A stretch of DNA of 64,000 nt from JAIUNP01 sp020161975 (GTDB lineage: Bacteria; Pseudomonadota; Alphaproteobacteria; Rhizobiales; Beijerinckiaceae), in assembly GCA_036745275.1 (NCBI GenBank), contig DAIOGK010000001.1:1-64000 (forward strand). The letters are read 5' to 3'. The notes beneath the pieces were generated by a model. That model ran no database searches. It saw only the letters and a list, made by a program, of their open reading frames with translations, and had not been told where the DNA came from. This document shows positions 33,309 to 41,704 of the stretch, piece after piece. The position numbers and the translations under genes were made by a program. The number at the start of each line of letters is the position of its first letter. Position 1 is the stretch's first letter.

Positions 33309-33638
33309 ACCCTGGGACAGGGTCTGAACGAGGCTTGCCTGTGCCTGGTCGACGCGCCAGGGCCGCACATGGGCGATGCGGAAGCGGTGGGCGTTGTAGG
33401 GATCGGTAGCGGCGATGGCCTCGGCATCCGCGAGGCTCGCGGCGCGGATGATAAACATGCCGCCGCCGGTCGAGACGCCCCGTTCATCGCAGAACGGTCC
33501 GGCCAGCAGCAGCACCCCCCGGGCCTGAAGGTCGGCAAGCCATGCAAGATGTGCGTCTGTTGCCACTGATCGTGCTGCCGCCGTTTCGGTTGGTTCGGCA
33601 GTAATGACGTAGAATCGCTGTGCCAGCCGCCCGCTCAC
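33297..33638 (-). CDS. YciI family protein
   Basis: A 113-residue protein beginning RLAQRFYVITAEPT, with HLAWLADLQARGVLLLAGPF, GGMFIIRAASLADAEAIAATDPY and VRPW. These match the ferredoxin-like YciI fold, where a conserved His and Asp suggest enzyme activity, but the reaction is unknown. It starts with GTG overlapping the ribB stop (GTGA). The last ~6 residues and stop are encoded in the sequence also belonging to the IS5 remnant, so the original C-terminus may have been altered. Confidence 0.78.
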   Translation of the reverse strand: MSGRLAQRFYVITAEPTETAAARSVATDAHLAWLADLQARGVLLLAGPFCDERGVSTGGGMFIIRAASLADAEAIAATDPYNAHRFRIAHVRPWRVDQAQASLVQTLSQGSDP

Positions 33639-34765
33639 AGTTCGACCGGCGGAATGGGGGCGTGGCCGGCAAGCGTGATGCCGTAGCCATCGAGCCCGAC
33701 AATGGTCCGACGCTGGTTCGAGACGAGGATCATGCTGCGCACCCCGAGATCCTGAAGGATCTGGGCACCGATGCCGTAGTGCCTGAGTTCTCCAGTCCAT
33801 TTCTGCGACTCGCTGCCGGTGCGCATCTGGATTGTCTGGCTGAGGCCGGCGGGCGAGACATCGCGGATGATCACGATCACGCCGCGCCCCTTGTCGGAGA
33901 TCATCCGAATGGTGGCCTCGAGTTCGCCCGGGCGTTGCACGGCGTTGAGATCGCCAAGACCATCGGCCAGGAAACTCGATTGGTGGACGCGCACCAGCAA
34001 GGGCTCATCGGTGGTGATGTCGCCCTTCACCAACGCGATATGCTCGGCATAGCCGATGCGGCTTGCATAGACCTTCAGGGTGAAACCCGAGCCCCAGCGG
34101 CTCTCGAACGGTGCTTCAGCGACCAGACTGACCAGCTTTTCCGTGCGTCGGCGATAGGCGATCAGATCGGCGATGGTGCCGATCTTCAGACCATGTGTCT
34201 GCGCAAACTTCACAAGGTCCGGCATCCGGGCCATGGTGCCGTCATCGTTCATGATCTCGCAGATCACGGCGGATGGATTGAGCCCCGCCAGCCGGGAAAT
34301 GTCGACGCCCGCCTCGGTGTGGCCGGCGCGGACCAGAACACCGCCATTCTGCGCGACGAGCGGGAAAATATGCCCGGGGGTGACAATGGAGCGCGACGTC
34401 GCCTCAAGGTCGATGGCGGCTTCCACGGTGCGTGCCCGGTCTGCGGCGGATATGCCGGTGGTCACGCCCTCGCGCGCCTCGATGGAGACAGTGAACGCGG
34501 TTTTGTGTGGCGCATGGTTCTGCGCGGACATCAGCGGCAGATTCAGCCGCTCGACCTGTTCGCCGGTCATGGCAAGGCAGATGAGACCGCGCCCGTAGCG
34601 GGCCATGAAATTGATCGCCTCGGGCGTGATCATCGAGGCGGGGATGACGAGATCACCTTCGTTTTCGCGATCCTCGTCATCGGAGAGGATGAACATGCGA
34701 CCGTTGCGCGCGTCCTCGACCAGTTCCTCGATGGAGGAGAGCCACTCGGGATGGGTATGTTGCAT
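33635..34765 (-). CDS. ribB: 3,4-dihydroxy-2-butanone-4-phosphate synthase with degenerate RibA-like domain
   Basis: A 376-residue riboflavin-biosynthesis protein. Residues about 1-200 are a complete RibB domain: DDEDRENEGDL (metal and substrate loop), GHTEAGVDIS and the HIFPL motif. Residues 205-376 resemble GTP cyclohydrolase II but lack the zinc cysteines: the expected SECLTGDVFGSxRCDCG is VHQSSFLADGLGDLNAV. This RibB-plus-dead-RibA form is common in alphaproteobacteria; GTP cyclohydrolase activity must come from another gene. The ATG at 34765 has AGGA immediately upstream; a TTG at 34783 would add six residues. No FMN riboswitch is seen. Confidence 0.9.
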   Translation of the reverse strand: MQHTHPEWLSSIEELVEDARNGRMFILSDDEDRENEGDLVIPASMITPEAINFMARYGRGLICLAMTGEQVERLNLPLMSAQNHAPHKTAFTVSIEAREGVTTGISAADRARTVEAAIDLEATSRSIVTPGHIFPLVAQNGGVLVRAGHTEAGVDISRLAGLNPSAVICEIMNDDGTMARMPDLVKFAQTHGLKIGTIADLIAYRRRTEKLVSLVAEAPFESRWGSGFTLKVYASRIGYAEHIALVKGDITTDEPLLVRVHQSSFLADGLGDLNAVQRPGELEATIRMISDKGRGVIVIIRDVSPAGLSQTIQMRTGSESQKWTGELRHYGIGAQILQDLGVRSMILVSNQRRTIVGLDGYGITLAGHAPIPPVEL

Positions 34766-34849
34766 CTGTCCTGCCTCAGCCAAAATCCGATCTGAGGCGT
34801 AGGGGATCAGGTGGTGACAGGCAAGAGGCTTCAGGGCCGAGCGGCAGGG

Positions 34850-35650
34850 TTACTTCTTCTTGCGGTCGAGTTCGGCCTTCTGGATTTCCGCCCAGGTGTT
34901 GGTCTGCGAAATCATCTTGCGAATGCCCTGGACATTGGCCTCCGCCTCGCGGGGGGCGAGATCCTTGCGGGCAACAGTCTCGGATTCGTTGAACTTGCCC
35001 GAAAGGGCGAGGACAAGCGCGAGGTTGGCGCGCACACGATTGTCGGCGCGTGGGTCCGCCGCCGCCTGCCGGAGAACCCGTTCGGCATCGCCCAGCCGCC
35101 GCGACAGCGCGTAGGACAAGCCAAGATTGGCAAGAACCGTCGGCTCGCCCGGCGAGACCTGAAGCGCGTTCTCATAAAACTGCTGGGCGCGGACATGATC
35201 GCCCATCTGGTCAGCCACCGTGCCCTGGGCCGACAGCACGCGCCAGTTCGGACGGTCCGGGGTGTGGGCGCGGGACAGAACCTCTCCAGCCTCGCGATAG
35301 CGCCCGACATCGACAAGGGTCTTGCCGTAGGCGGCGCTGACATCGGTATCGTTGAGATTGGCGACGGAGGCACGCTGGAGCACCGCCACTGCCTGGGCAT
35401 GCTGGCCCAACTGTCGGAGCACCTGCGCGTAACGCAGCGACACGACCTTCTCGCCGGGCTTGCGGTCATAGGCCCGGCCAAGCGCATCGGCCTGGCGCTT
35501 CAACCCGGCTTCGCTCAGATCGCCCTGTCCGGCGATGGATGCCGTGAAATCGATGGGGGTGTTGCGGCACGCCGTGAGCGCCAGCGTCAGCATGGCAATG
35601 GCGCCGAGGCGCTTCATTGCATTGCGGATCCGCTTGGGGGAAGGCAGCAT
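34850..35650 (-). CDS. TPR-repeat lipoprotein
   Basis: A 266-residue protein with a signal sequence ending in a lipobox (LTLALTACRN; Cys at about residue 27), so probably an outer-membrane or periplasmic lipoprotein. About four to five tetratricopeptide repeats follow (about 60-230), for example AAYGKTLVDVGRYREAGEVL and LANLGLSYALSRRLGDAERV. It resembles TadD/PilF-like scaffolds, but no tad or pil genes are adjacent. The ATG at 35650 has AAGG nine bases upstream; an ATG at 35617 is an alternative. Confidence 0.78.
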   Translation of the reverse strand: MLPSPKRIRNAMKRLGAIAMLTLALTACRNTPIDFTASIAGQGDLSEAGLKRQADALGRAYDRKPGEKVVSLRYAQVLRQLGQHAQAVAVLQRASVANLNDTDVSAAYGKTLVDVGRYREAGEVLSRAHTPDRPNWRVLSAQGTVADQMGDHVRAQQFYENALQVSPGEPTVLANLGLSYALSRRLGDAERVLRQAAADPRADNRVRANLALVLALSGKFNESETVARKDLAPREAEANVQGIRKMISQTNTWAEIQKAELDRKKK

Positions 35651-35762
35651 CGTTTCAACCTTTTTTACCCGCCGCAAGGGCGCTTGAACGCTTCCAGCAA
35701 TAGTTCGTTAACGCTAATCCTTGGTTAATGCCGGACCTGATCCCCACCGCTCGAAGGTTGCC

Positions 35763-37142
35763 ATGCTCCATTCCGCTCTCGCCGCCAAACGCTCCGCCGG
35801 AACCTGCCCGATCACGGTCGTGACCGAGGCATCGCTGGCCGATGCAGTCGCGCAGCTATCCGCCACCGCCCGCCGCTGGCTGGAAGTGACGGACTACAAG
35901 GCGACGGCCGGACGTATCGCACTGGTGCCGGGGGCGGCGGGTAACATCGAGCGGGTACTGATCGGCGCCGATGCCGTCAGGCCCGACCTGTTTCTCGCCG
36001 CGCGCCTGCCCGCAGCGCTGCCCGAGGGCACCTATGCCTTCGACCCCGTGCCCGAGAACGCTGATCTCCAGACGCTGGCCTTTGCCATGGCCACATATCG
36101 TTTCACGCAATTCAAGACGATTGCCAAACCCAAGGCCCGTCTTGTGATTCCGAAGGGTGTCGACGGCAAACGCATATCGGCCATCGCCGAGGCGGTCGGT
36201 TTCGGGCGTGAACTCATCAACAACCCCGCCGCCAGCATGGGGCCGGATGCGCTGGCCGCCGCTGCGCTGAAGCTCGCCGATGCCATCGGCGCCGAAGCAA
36301 AGGAAATCGCTGGCAAGAAGCTGCTGAAAAAGAACTTCCCGATGATCCATGCGGTGGGCCGCGCCGCCAGCGAAGAGCCGCGCCTCATCGATTTTTCCTG
36401 GGGCGATGAACGCCATCCCAAGGTGACGCTGGTCGGCAAGGGCGTCTGTTTCGACACCGGAGGCCTCGACATCAAGCCGGCCTCGGCGATGGAACTGATG
36501 AAAAAGGACATGGGCGGGGCGGCAACAGCGCTCACTGCCGCCTGGATGATTGCGCAAGCCAGGGTGCCGGTTCGCTTGCGTGTCCTGGTGCCGATTGTTG
36601 AGAATGCGATTTCCGCCAGCGCCTTCCGCCCCGGCGACGTACTGACCAGCCGCAAGGGTCTTACGGTGGAGATCGGCAACACCGACGCCGAGGGCCGGCT
36701 GATTCTTGCTGATGCTCTCGCTCTTGCCGATGAGGAGGCGCCCGAGCTGATCCTCGATTTTGCGACCCTGACAGGTGCGGCGCGCGTGGCGCTGGGGCCG
36801 GATCTGCCGCCCTTCTACACGGAAGACGATGCGGTGGCTGAGGCCATTCTGTCCGCCGGCCGCGCGGTGAACGATCCGGTGTGGCGCCTGCCGCTGTGGG
36901 CGCCCTACAACAGCATCTTCGCCAGCAGGGTGGCCGACCTCAACAATTCCGGCACCGGCGGCATGGCAGGCTCGATCACGGCGGCTCTGTTCCTCCGACG
37001 TTTTGTCGAAAAGGCCGCGCATCACATCCACTTCGACATCTACGGCTGGTCGCTGTCAGATGCGAATGGTCTGCCGGCGGGCGGCAACCCGCAGGTGGCG
37101 CGGCTGGTGCTCGCCTTCCTCGAACAGCGCTACGGCGGCTGA
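35763..37142 (+). CDS. M17 leucyl aminopeptidase
   Basis: A 459-residue cytosolic zinc/manganese exopeptidase. Metal-binding motifs are VGKGVCFDTGGLDIKPASAMELMKKDMGG (about 229-257) and the family signature NTDAEGRLILADAL (about 306-319). The N-terminal regulatory domain is shorter than in E. coli PepA. The ATG at 35763 was preferred over 35721. It is divergent from the TPR lipoprotein with 112 bases between. Confidence 0.92.
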   Translation: MLHSALAAKRSAGTCPITVVTEASLADAVAQLSATARRWLEVTDYKATAGRIALVPGAAGNIERVLIGADAVRPDLFLAARLPAALPEGTYAFDPVPENADLQTLAFAMATYRFTQFKTIAKPKARLVIPKGVDGKRISAIAEAVGFGRELINNPAASMGPDALAAAALKLADAIGAEAKEIAGKKLLKKNFPMIHAVGRAASEEPRLIDFSWGDERHPKVTLVGKGVCFDTGGLDIKPASAMELMKKDMGGAATALTAAWMIAQARVPVRLRVLVPIVENAISASAFRPGDVLTSRKGLTVEIGNTDAEGRLILADALALADEEAPELILDFATLTGAARVALGPDLPPFYTEDDAVAEAILSAGRAVNDPVWRLPLWAPYNSIFASRVADLNNSGTGGMAGSITAALFLRRFVEKAAHHIHFDIYGWSLSDANGLPAGGNPQVARLVLAFLEQRYGG

Positions 37143-37166
37143 GACCTGTAGCCTCCGGCTATTCGC

Positions 37167-38477
37167 TCACGACAGGCGCCCGATACTGGACGGCACAACC
37201 CGCTCGCCCATCAGATAGGTGGCAGCGACGGCCCGATCGTCGCCGAGCGTCATCAGCACGAAAAGTTCGTCGTCCAGCGATTGCGCACGCGCCATGCGAT
37301 GGGCCATGGTGGAGGTTGCGCAGGCGTCCAGCATGACAAGATCGGCCTCGCGTCCTGGCGCGAAGCTGCCGATGCGGCTTTCAAGACCGATCGCCCGGGC
37401 GTTGCCGAGAGTGATGGCGAAAAAGGCTGCCATGGGAGAGAGCGAACGGCCCTGCAACTGCTGCACCTTGTAGGCTTCGTTCAGTGTCGCCAGCATTGAA
37501 TAGCTGGTGCCGGCGCCGATATCGGTGGCGATTGCCGTCCTGAGCCCGGCGGGATCGAACAGGCCGGAGCCGAGGAACAGGTTCGAGGTTGGGCAATGGA
37601 CGGCGACACTGCCGCTTTCCTCAAGCCGCGCGCGTTCACGCGGACCGAGGTGGACACAGTGGCCGAAAAGGCTCTTCGGCCCCAGAAGCCCGAAGTGGTC
37701 ATAGACATCGGTATAGTCGCAACAATCGGGATAGAGCTCGCGCACCAGCGCGATCTCGGCATGATTCTCGGCGAGGTGCGTTTCGATCAGGCACTCTGGA
37801 AATTCCTTTGCCAGCGCCCCCGCCGCTTCCAATTGGGTCGGCGAAGACGTAATGGCAAAGCGCGGCGCAATCGCGCACATCTGCCGGCCGCGGCCATGCC
37901 AGTGCTCGATCAGCGCCTTGGTGTCCTCATAGCCCTGTTCCGGCGTATCCAGCAGAGCGGGTGGCGCATTCCGGTCCATCATCACCTTGCCGGCGACCAT
38001 GCGGGCGTTGCGGCGGTCGGCTTCGGCCAGAAACGCCTCGACCGAGACGGGATGAACCGAGCCGAATGCCACGGCGGTCGTCGTGCCATTCAGCAGCAGC
38101 GTATCCATCAGAAATGTCGCATTGGTCCGCGCGTGGGCCGGATTGGCGAAGCGTTGCTCTTCGACAAAGGTGTAGCGGTTGAGCCAGTCGATCAGCTGCG
38201 CACCATAGGAGGCGATGACCTGCGTCTGCGGAATGTGGATGTGTGGATCGATGAAGCCCGGCATCACCAGGTTGCGCCCGCCATGCACCACCTCGATGCC
38301 TGCCGGCATCTGCCGCTCCAGAACGGCAGCCTCGCCCACGGCCGTGATCAGACCGTTGCGGATGAGGATCATTCCATCCTCGATATAGCGCCAGGCGCGC
38401 GCGCCCTCGTGAGCCGGATCGGCGACAAACCAGAAGAGACGCCCGCGGATCGCGCGCTGAAAGGGAAGCTGGACCAT
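37167..38477 (-). CDS. guaD: Guanine deaminase
   Basis: A 436-residue amidohydrolase converting guanine to xanthine. The zinc motif PGFIDPHIHIPQT (about residue 75-86) with the guanine-deaminase-specific PQT, the later HLAENHAEI (His about 242), the GHCVHL block and the Asp of ATDIGAG (about 328) are present. The neighbouring genes do not suggest a purine-catabolism operon. Start is ATG. Confidence 0.9.
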   Translation of the reverse strand: MVQLPFQRAIRGRLFWFVADPAHEGARAWRYIEDGMILIRNGLITAVGEAAVLERQMPAGIEVVHGGRNLVMPGFIDPHIHIPQTQVIASYGAQLIDWLNRYTFVEEQRFANPAHARTNATFLMDTLLLNGTTTAVAFGSVHPVSVEAFLAEADRRNARMVAGKVMMDRNAPPALLDTPEQGYEDTKALIEHWHGRGRQMCAIAPRFAITSSPTQLEAAGALAKEFPECLIETHLAENHAEIALVRELYPDCCDYTDVYDHFGLLGPKSLFGHCVHLGPRERARLEESGSVAVHCPTSNLFLGSGLFDPAGLRTAIATDIGAGTSYSMLATLNEAYKVQQLQGRSLSPMAAFFAITLGNARAIGLESRIGSFAPGREADLVMLDACATSTMAHRMARAQSLDDELFVLMTLGDDRAVAATYLMGERVVPSSIGRLS

Positions 38478-38576
38478 GTAAACCGCTTAGAGCAGTTTTC
38501 AGCCATCCGGAAGCCGGCGCTTGGCGGAGAAGGGCAATCAGGTTAGAGCATGTCATCTTTTCCGCCGGAGGCTGCC

Positions 38577-39191
38577 GTGACGATCCGTTTCCACAAGGGC
38601 GACTTGCCCGCTCCCCTCCCCGCAGGGTCCGTGGTTGCCATCGACACCGAGACGCTTGGCCTCAATGTGCTGCGCGACCGGTTGTGCGTGGTGCAGTTGT
38701 CCCTCGGGGATGGCACAGCCGATGTGGTGCAGATCGCCCGTGGCCAGCGGGAGGCCCCGAACCTTGCCGCCAGCCTCGGCGATCCGACGATCCTGAAACT
38801 GTTCCATTTTGCCCGCTTCGATCTTGCCGTGCTCTACCGTGCCTTCGGGGTCATGCCGATGCCGGTCTACTGCACCAAGATCGCCTCGAAGCTGGTCAGA
38901 ACCTATACGGACCGGCACGGACTGAAGGATCTGGCGCGCGAACTCATCGGCATCGAGATTTCCAAGCAGCAGCAATCGTCCGACTGGGCTGCCGACACGC
39001 TCAGCGAGGCACAACTTGCCTATGCCGCCTCGGACGTGTTGCATCTTCATGCCATGAAGACGAAGCTCGATGCGATGCTCGCGCGCGAGGGGCGGACGCA
39101 GCTGGCTGAATCCTGCTTCCGCTTCCTGCCGACCCGGGCCATGCTCGATCTCGCCGGCTGGCCCGAAACCGATATTTTTGCTCACGAATAG
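38577..39191 (+). CDS. rnd: RNase D-like 3'-5' exonuclease
   Basis: A 204-residue DEDD exonuclease lacking the HRDC domains of E. coli RNase D. ExoI is VAIDTETLGL (about residue 22), ExoII is in HFARFDLAVL and ExoIII is YAASDVLHLHAMK (about 150). The GTG at 38577 with GGAGG five bases upstream was chosen over an ATG at 38550 with no ribosome-binding site. It precedes lptC, the usual Rhizobiales order. Confidence 0.88.
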   Translation: MTIRFHKGDLPAPLPAGSVVAIDTETLGLNVLRDRLCVVQLSLGDGTADVVQIARGQREAPNLAASLGDPTILKLFHFARFDLAVLYRAFGVMPMPVYCTKIASKLVRTYTDRHGLKDLARELIGIEISKQQQSSDWAADTLSEAQLAYAASDVLHLHAMKTKLDAMLAREGRTQLAESCFRFLPTRAMLDLAGWPETDIFAHE

Positions 39192-39268
39192 GAAAATTTG
39201 CCCGGCTTTGCCGGGAATAAACGCCGTCGCCATAACTTCGCCATTGCGGCCTCATCGTATACGATCAC

Positions 39269-40003
39269 ATGGTTGGCATCACGCTTCTGCGCGGCAAGAT
39301 GGCTGCGTTCGGCATTCCCGGCAGCGCCCGCAAGGACGCTGGGTCTGATGTTGCGCCGCCTTCGGCGTCCGAACAGGCCTTTCGTGATGCGGAGCGGCAT
39401 TCGGCGCGGGTCAGGATGCTCCGAAAAGCGATCCCCATGGGATGCGCGGCGGCGATTGCGCTGGTCATCGTGGTGCGGTTCCTTAACCCCTTTCGTGCGG
39501 TGGTTCCCGACGTGTCGGTTTCGACCGTGGGGCTTCAGGGCTCCAAGCTGACGATGGAACAGCCAAAGGTTTCAGGCTTCAAGAAGGACAACACGGCCTA
39601 TGATGTCGTGGCCGACTCGGCGGTTCAGGACCTCAAGAAGCCCAATCTGGTCGAGTTGATCAAACCCGTGGCGCGGATCGAGATGCAGAAAGGGTCCTGG
39701 GCGAACATGTCGGCGGCGACAGGGGTCTATGATTCCGCCAAGGAATTCCTGACGGTCGATACGGATGTCCGCTTCAGCACGGATACGGGCATGGCGTTGA
39801 AGCTCAAAAGCGCTGAGATCGACCTGAAAAAGGGCACACTTTTGTCCAATCATCCCGTCGACCTCACCCTGCCGAACGGCTGGGTGAAGTCGGACCGGCT
39901 ACAAATTCTGGATAATGGCAAGTCCGCCATCTTCGAGGGCAATGTCAAAAGCGAGTTCGTCAACACCGAGCCCGCGCCCGCAACACAGGCTTCCCCCCAG
40001 TGA
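39269..40003 (+). CDS. lptC: LPS export periplasmic-anchored protein LptC
   Basis: A 244-residue bitopic inner-membrane protein. A single transmembrane helix (AAAIALVIVV region, about residues 60-80) is followed by a periplasmic beta-jellyroll with SGFKKDNTAYDVVADSAVQD. It bridges the LptB2FG transporter to LptA. The N-terminal cytoplasmic segment is longer than in E. coli; an ATG at 39299 is an alternative start. Its stop is overlapped by the lptA start. Confidence 0.85.
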   Translation: MVGITLLRGKMAAFGIPGSARKDAGSDVAPPSASEQAFRDAERHSARVRMLRKAIPMGCAAAIALVIVVRFLNPFRAVVPDVSVSTVGLQGSKLTMEQPKVSGFKKDNTAYDVVADSAVQDLKKPNLVELIKPVARIEMQKGSWANMSAATGVYDSAKEFLTVDTDVRFSTDTGMALKLKSAEIDLKKGTLLSNHPVDLTLPNGWVKSDRLQILDNGKSAIFEGNVKSEFVNTEPAPATQASPQ

Positions 40004-40644
40004 TGATGCTTCGCACCTCCCTTTCCGCGCTGACTGTCCTTGCCGTGTTCGCTGATCCCGCGCTTGCGCAGGGCGCCAAGCCCAAGGCTGCCGAATCGGC
40101 AAAGGCGCGGCCGAATTCGCCGCTCTCCGGCTTCGGTTCCGGCTCCAAGGACCCCTACAAGATCGATGCAAATCGCCTCGAAGTAAAACAGGAGCAGAAT
40201 TCCGCGACCTATTCGGGCGATGTCGTGGTGATTCAGGGCAAGATGACGATGCGCTGTGTCAACAAGCTCGTCATCTTTTTTGAAAAATCGAGTTCGGAAC
40301 AGACCAAGCAATCGCTCAAGGGGGGCGCGGCAACGCCGGCTGCCGCAAAATCCGCAGGCGATCCCGGTGCCAGCGGGCTGAAGCGGCTGGAATGCCACGG
40401 CCCGGTGACGATCAATCAGGAAAAGCAGAGTGCAACGGCCAACTTGCTCGTCTACGAAAATGATATCGTGACGCTGACAGGCAATGTCGTGATTACCGAT
40501 GGCGACAATGTGCAGGCCGGCAACAAGATGACCTACAACACGAAATCCGGCGTGGCCGCCGTCGAGGGCGGGCGCGTCCGGGGCATCTTCACGCCCGGGC
40601 AGGCACCGGGCGGCGCCGAGGCGTCCGCGCCCAAGACGCGCTAG
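40003..40644 (+). CDS. lptA: LPS transport periplasmic protein LptA
   Basis: A 213-residue protein with signal peptide (cleavage after DPALAQG) and an OstA/LptA domain (about 45-190): IDANRLEVKQEQNSATYSGDVVV, VIFFEK, and VTLTGNVVITDGDNVQAGNKMTYN. It forms the periplasmic bridge carrying LPS. A Gly/Ala-rich insertion (about 105-125) is unlike E. coli. The ATG at 40003 overlaps the lptC stop; GTG at 40000 is possible. Confidence 0.9.
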   Translation: MMLRTSLSALTVLAVFADPALAQGAKPKAAESAKARPNSPLSGFGSGSKDPYKIDANRLEVKQEQNSATYSGDVVVIQGKMTMRCVNKLVIFFEKSSSEQTKQSLKGGAATPAAAKSAGDPGASGLKRLECHGPVTINQEKQSATANLLVYENDIVTLTGNVVITDGDNVQAGNKMTYNTKSGVAAVEGGRVRGIFTPGQAPGGAEASAPKTR

Positions 40645-40683
40645 GCGCTGTGGACGCGGCATAGGGCGACGTGCCATGGTGCG

Positions 40684-41553
40684 ATGGTGATTCAGTCCCT
40701 CCTCAATCGTCTGCGGGGCGCGCGTTCCGTGCCTCCGCTGTCCATACCCGCGCCGCCAGCTCCGGCGCCGGTGGAGGCCAGTGTTGCAATGCCGCATGTC
40801 CTGACACCGATCCGGGAGGTCGAGCAGGGCAAGGACATTCTTTCCGCCCATAATCTTGGCAAGAGCTATCGCGGTCGCGAGGTTGTCCGCGGTGCTTCGC
40901 TATCCGTGCGCAAGGGCGAGGCTGTTGGCCTGCTCGGCCCCAACGGCGCAGGCAAGACAACGATCTTCTACATGATCACCGGTCTGGTGCCGGCCGACAA
41001 GGGCGAGATTTCGCTGGATGGCCACAACATCACCCCCTTGCCAATGTACCGGCGGGCACGGCTCGGCATCGGCTATCTGCCGCAGGAAGCTTCGATCTTC
41101 CGTGGCCTGACTGTCGAGGAGAATGTCCGCGCCGTGCTGGAGGTGGTGGAACCGGACCGCAAGAAGCGGGAGCGCGAACTCGACGCGCTGCTCGACGAGT
41201 TCAACATCGCGCGCCTTAGAAAATCCCCCTCCATCGCGCTTTCGGGTGGTGAACGCCGGCGTTGCGAGATCGCCCGGGCGCTGGCAGGGCGCCCCTCCTT
41301 CATGCTGCTGGACGAGCCCTTCGCCGGCATCGACCCGATCGCGGTCGGTGACATCCAGGCGCTCGTTCACCAGTTGACGGCGCGCGGCATCGGCGTGCTC
41401 ATCACCGACCATAACGTGCGCGAGACGCTCGGGCTGATTGACCGGGCCTATATCATCCACTCCGGTCAGGTGCTGATGGAAGGCTCGCCCGAGGATATCA
41501 TTGCGAACAAGGATGTCCGCCGGCTCTATCTCGGCGAGGATTTCCGGATGTAG
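40684..41553 (+). CDS. lptB: LPS export ABC ATPase LptB
   Basis: A 289-residue ATPase. Walker A GPNGAGKTT (about 93), Q-loop LPQEASIF, signature LSGGERRR (about 186), Walker B FMLLDEP and H-loop TDHN are present. A Pro/Ala-rich N-terminal extension of about 50 residues precedes the usual start of LptB; ATG 40789 (MPHVLTPI) could be the true start. It ends the lptC-lptA-lptB set; lptF and lptG are not in the window. Confidence 0.93.
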   Translation: MVIQSLLNRLRGARSVPPLSIPAPPAPAPVEASVAMPHVLTPIREVEQGKDILSAHNLGKSYRGREVVRGASLSVRKGEAVGLLGPNGAGKTTIFYMITGLVPADKGEISLDGHNITPLPMYRRARLGIGYLPQEASIFRGLTVEENVRAVLEVVEPDRKKRERELDALLDEFNIARLRKSPSIALSGGERRRCEIARALAGRPSFMLLDEPFAGIDPIAVGDIQALVHQLTARGIGVLITDHNVRETLGLIDRAYIIHSGQVLMEGSPEDIIANKDVRRLYLGEDFRM

Positions 41554-41704
41554 GGCGCGCAGCGGGCCCTTCTGCCGTTTATCTTTGGTCAAGCAAGAAA
41601 TGTGCTAAACCTGCATCGGCAAGGCATCCTTAAGCGATGCCCGGGCAAGCATGTTTCCCATGCGGTGTCCTCATCACCGAAATTCAAGGGTTTAGCGTCG
41701 CGCG

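Noticed and set aside
33768..33777. CTGGGCACC in ribB as an attR copy of the tRNA-Leu 3' end.
   Set aside because: Only nine bases match and they fall in a conserved coding segment (IGAQI) of ribB; a real att repeat would be longer and include the T-arm.
34766..34849. FMN riboswitch before ribB.
   Set aside because: The spacer is short and lacks the conserved FMN-element blocks.
39201..39215. CCCGGC/GCCGGG hairpin after rnd as a terminator.
   Set aside because: The stem has a three-base loop and no T-run on either strand, so it is not called as a terminator.
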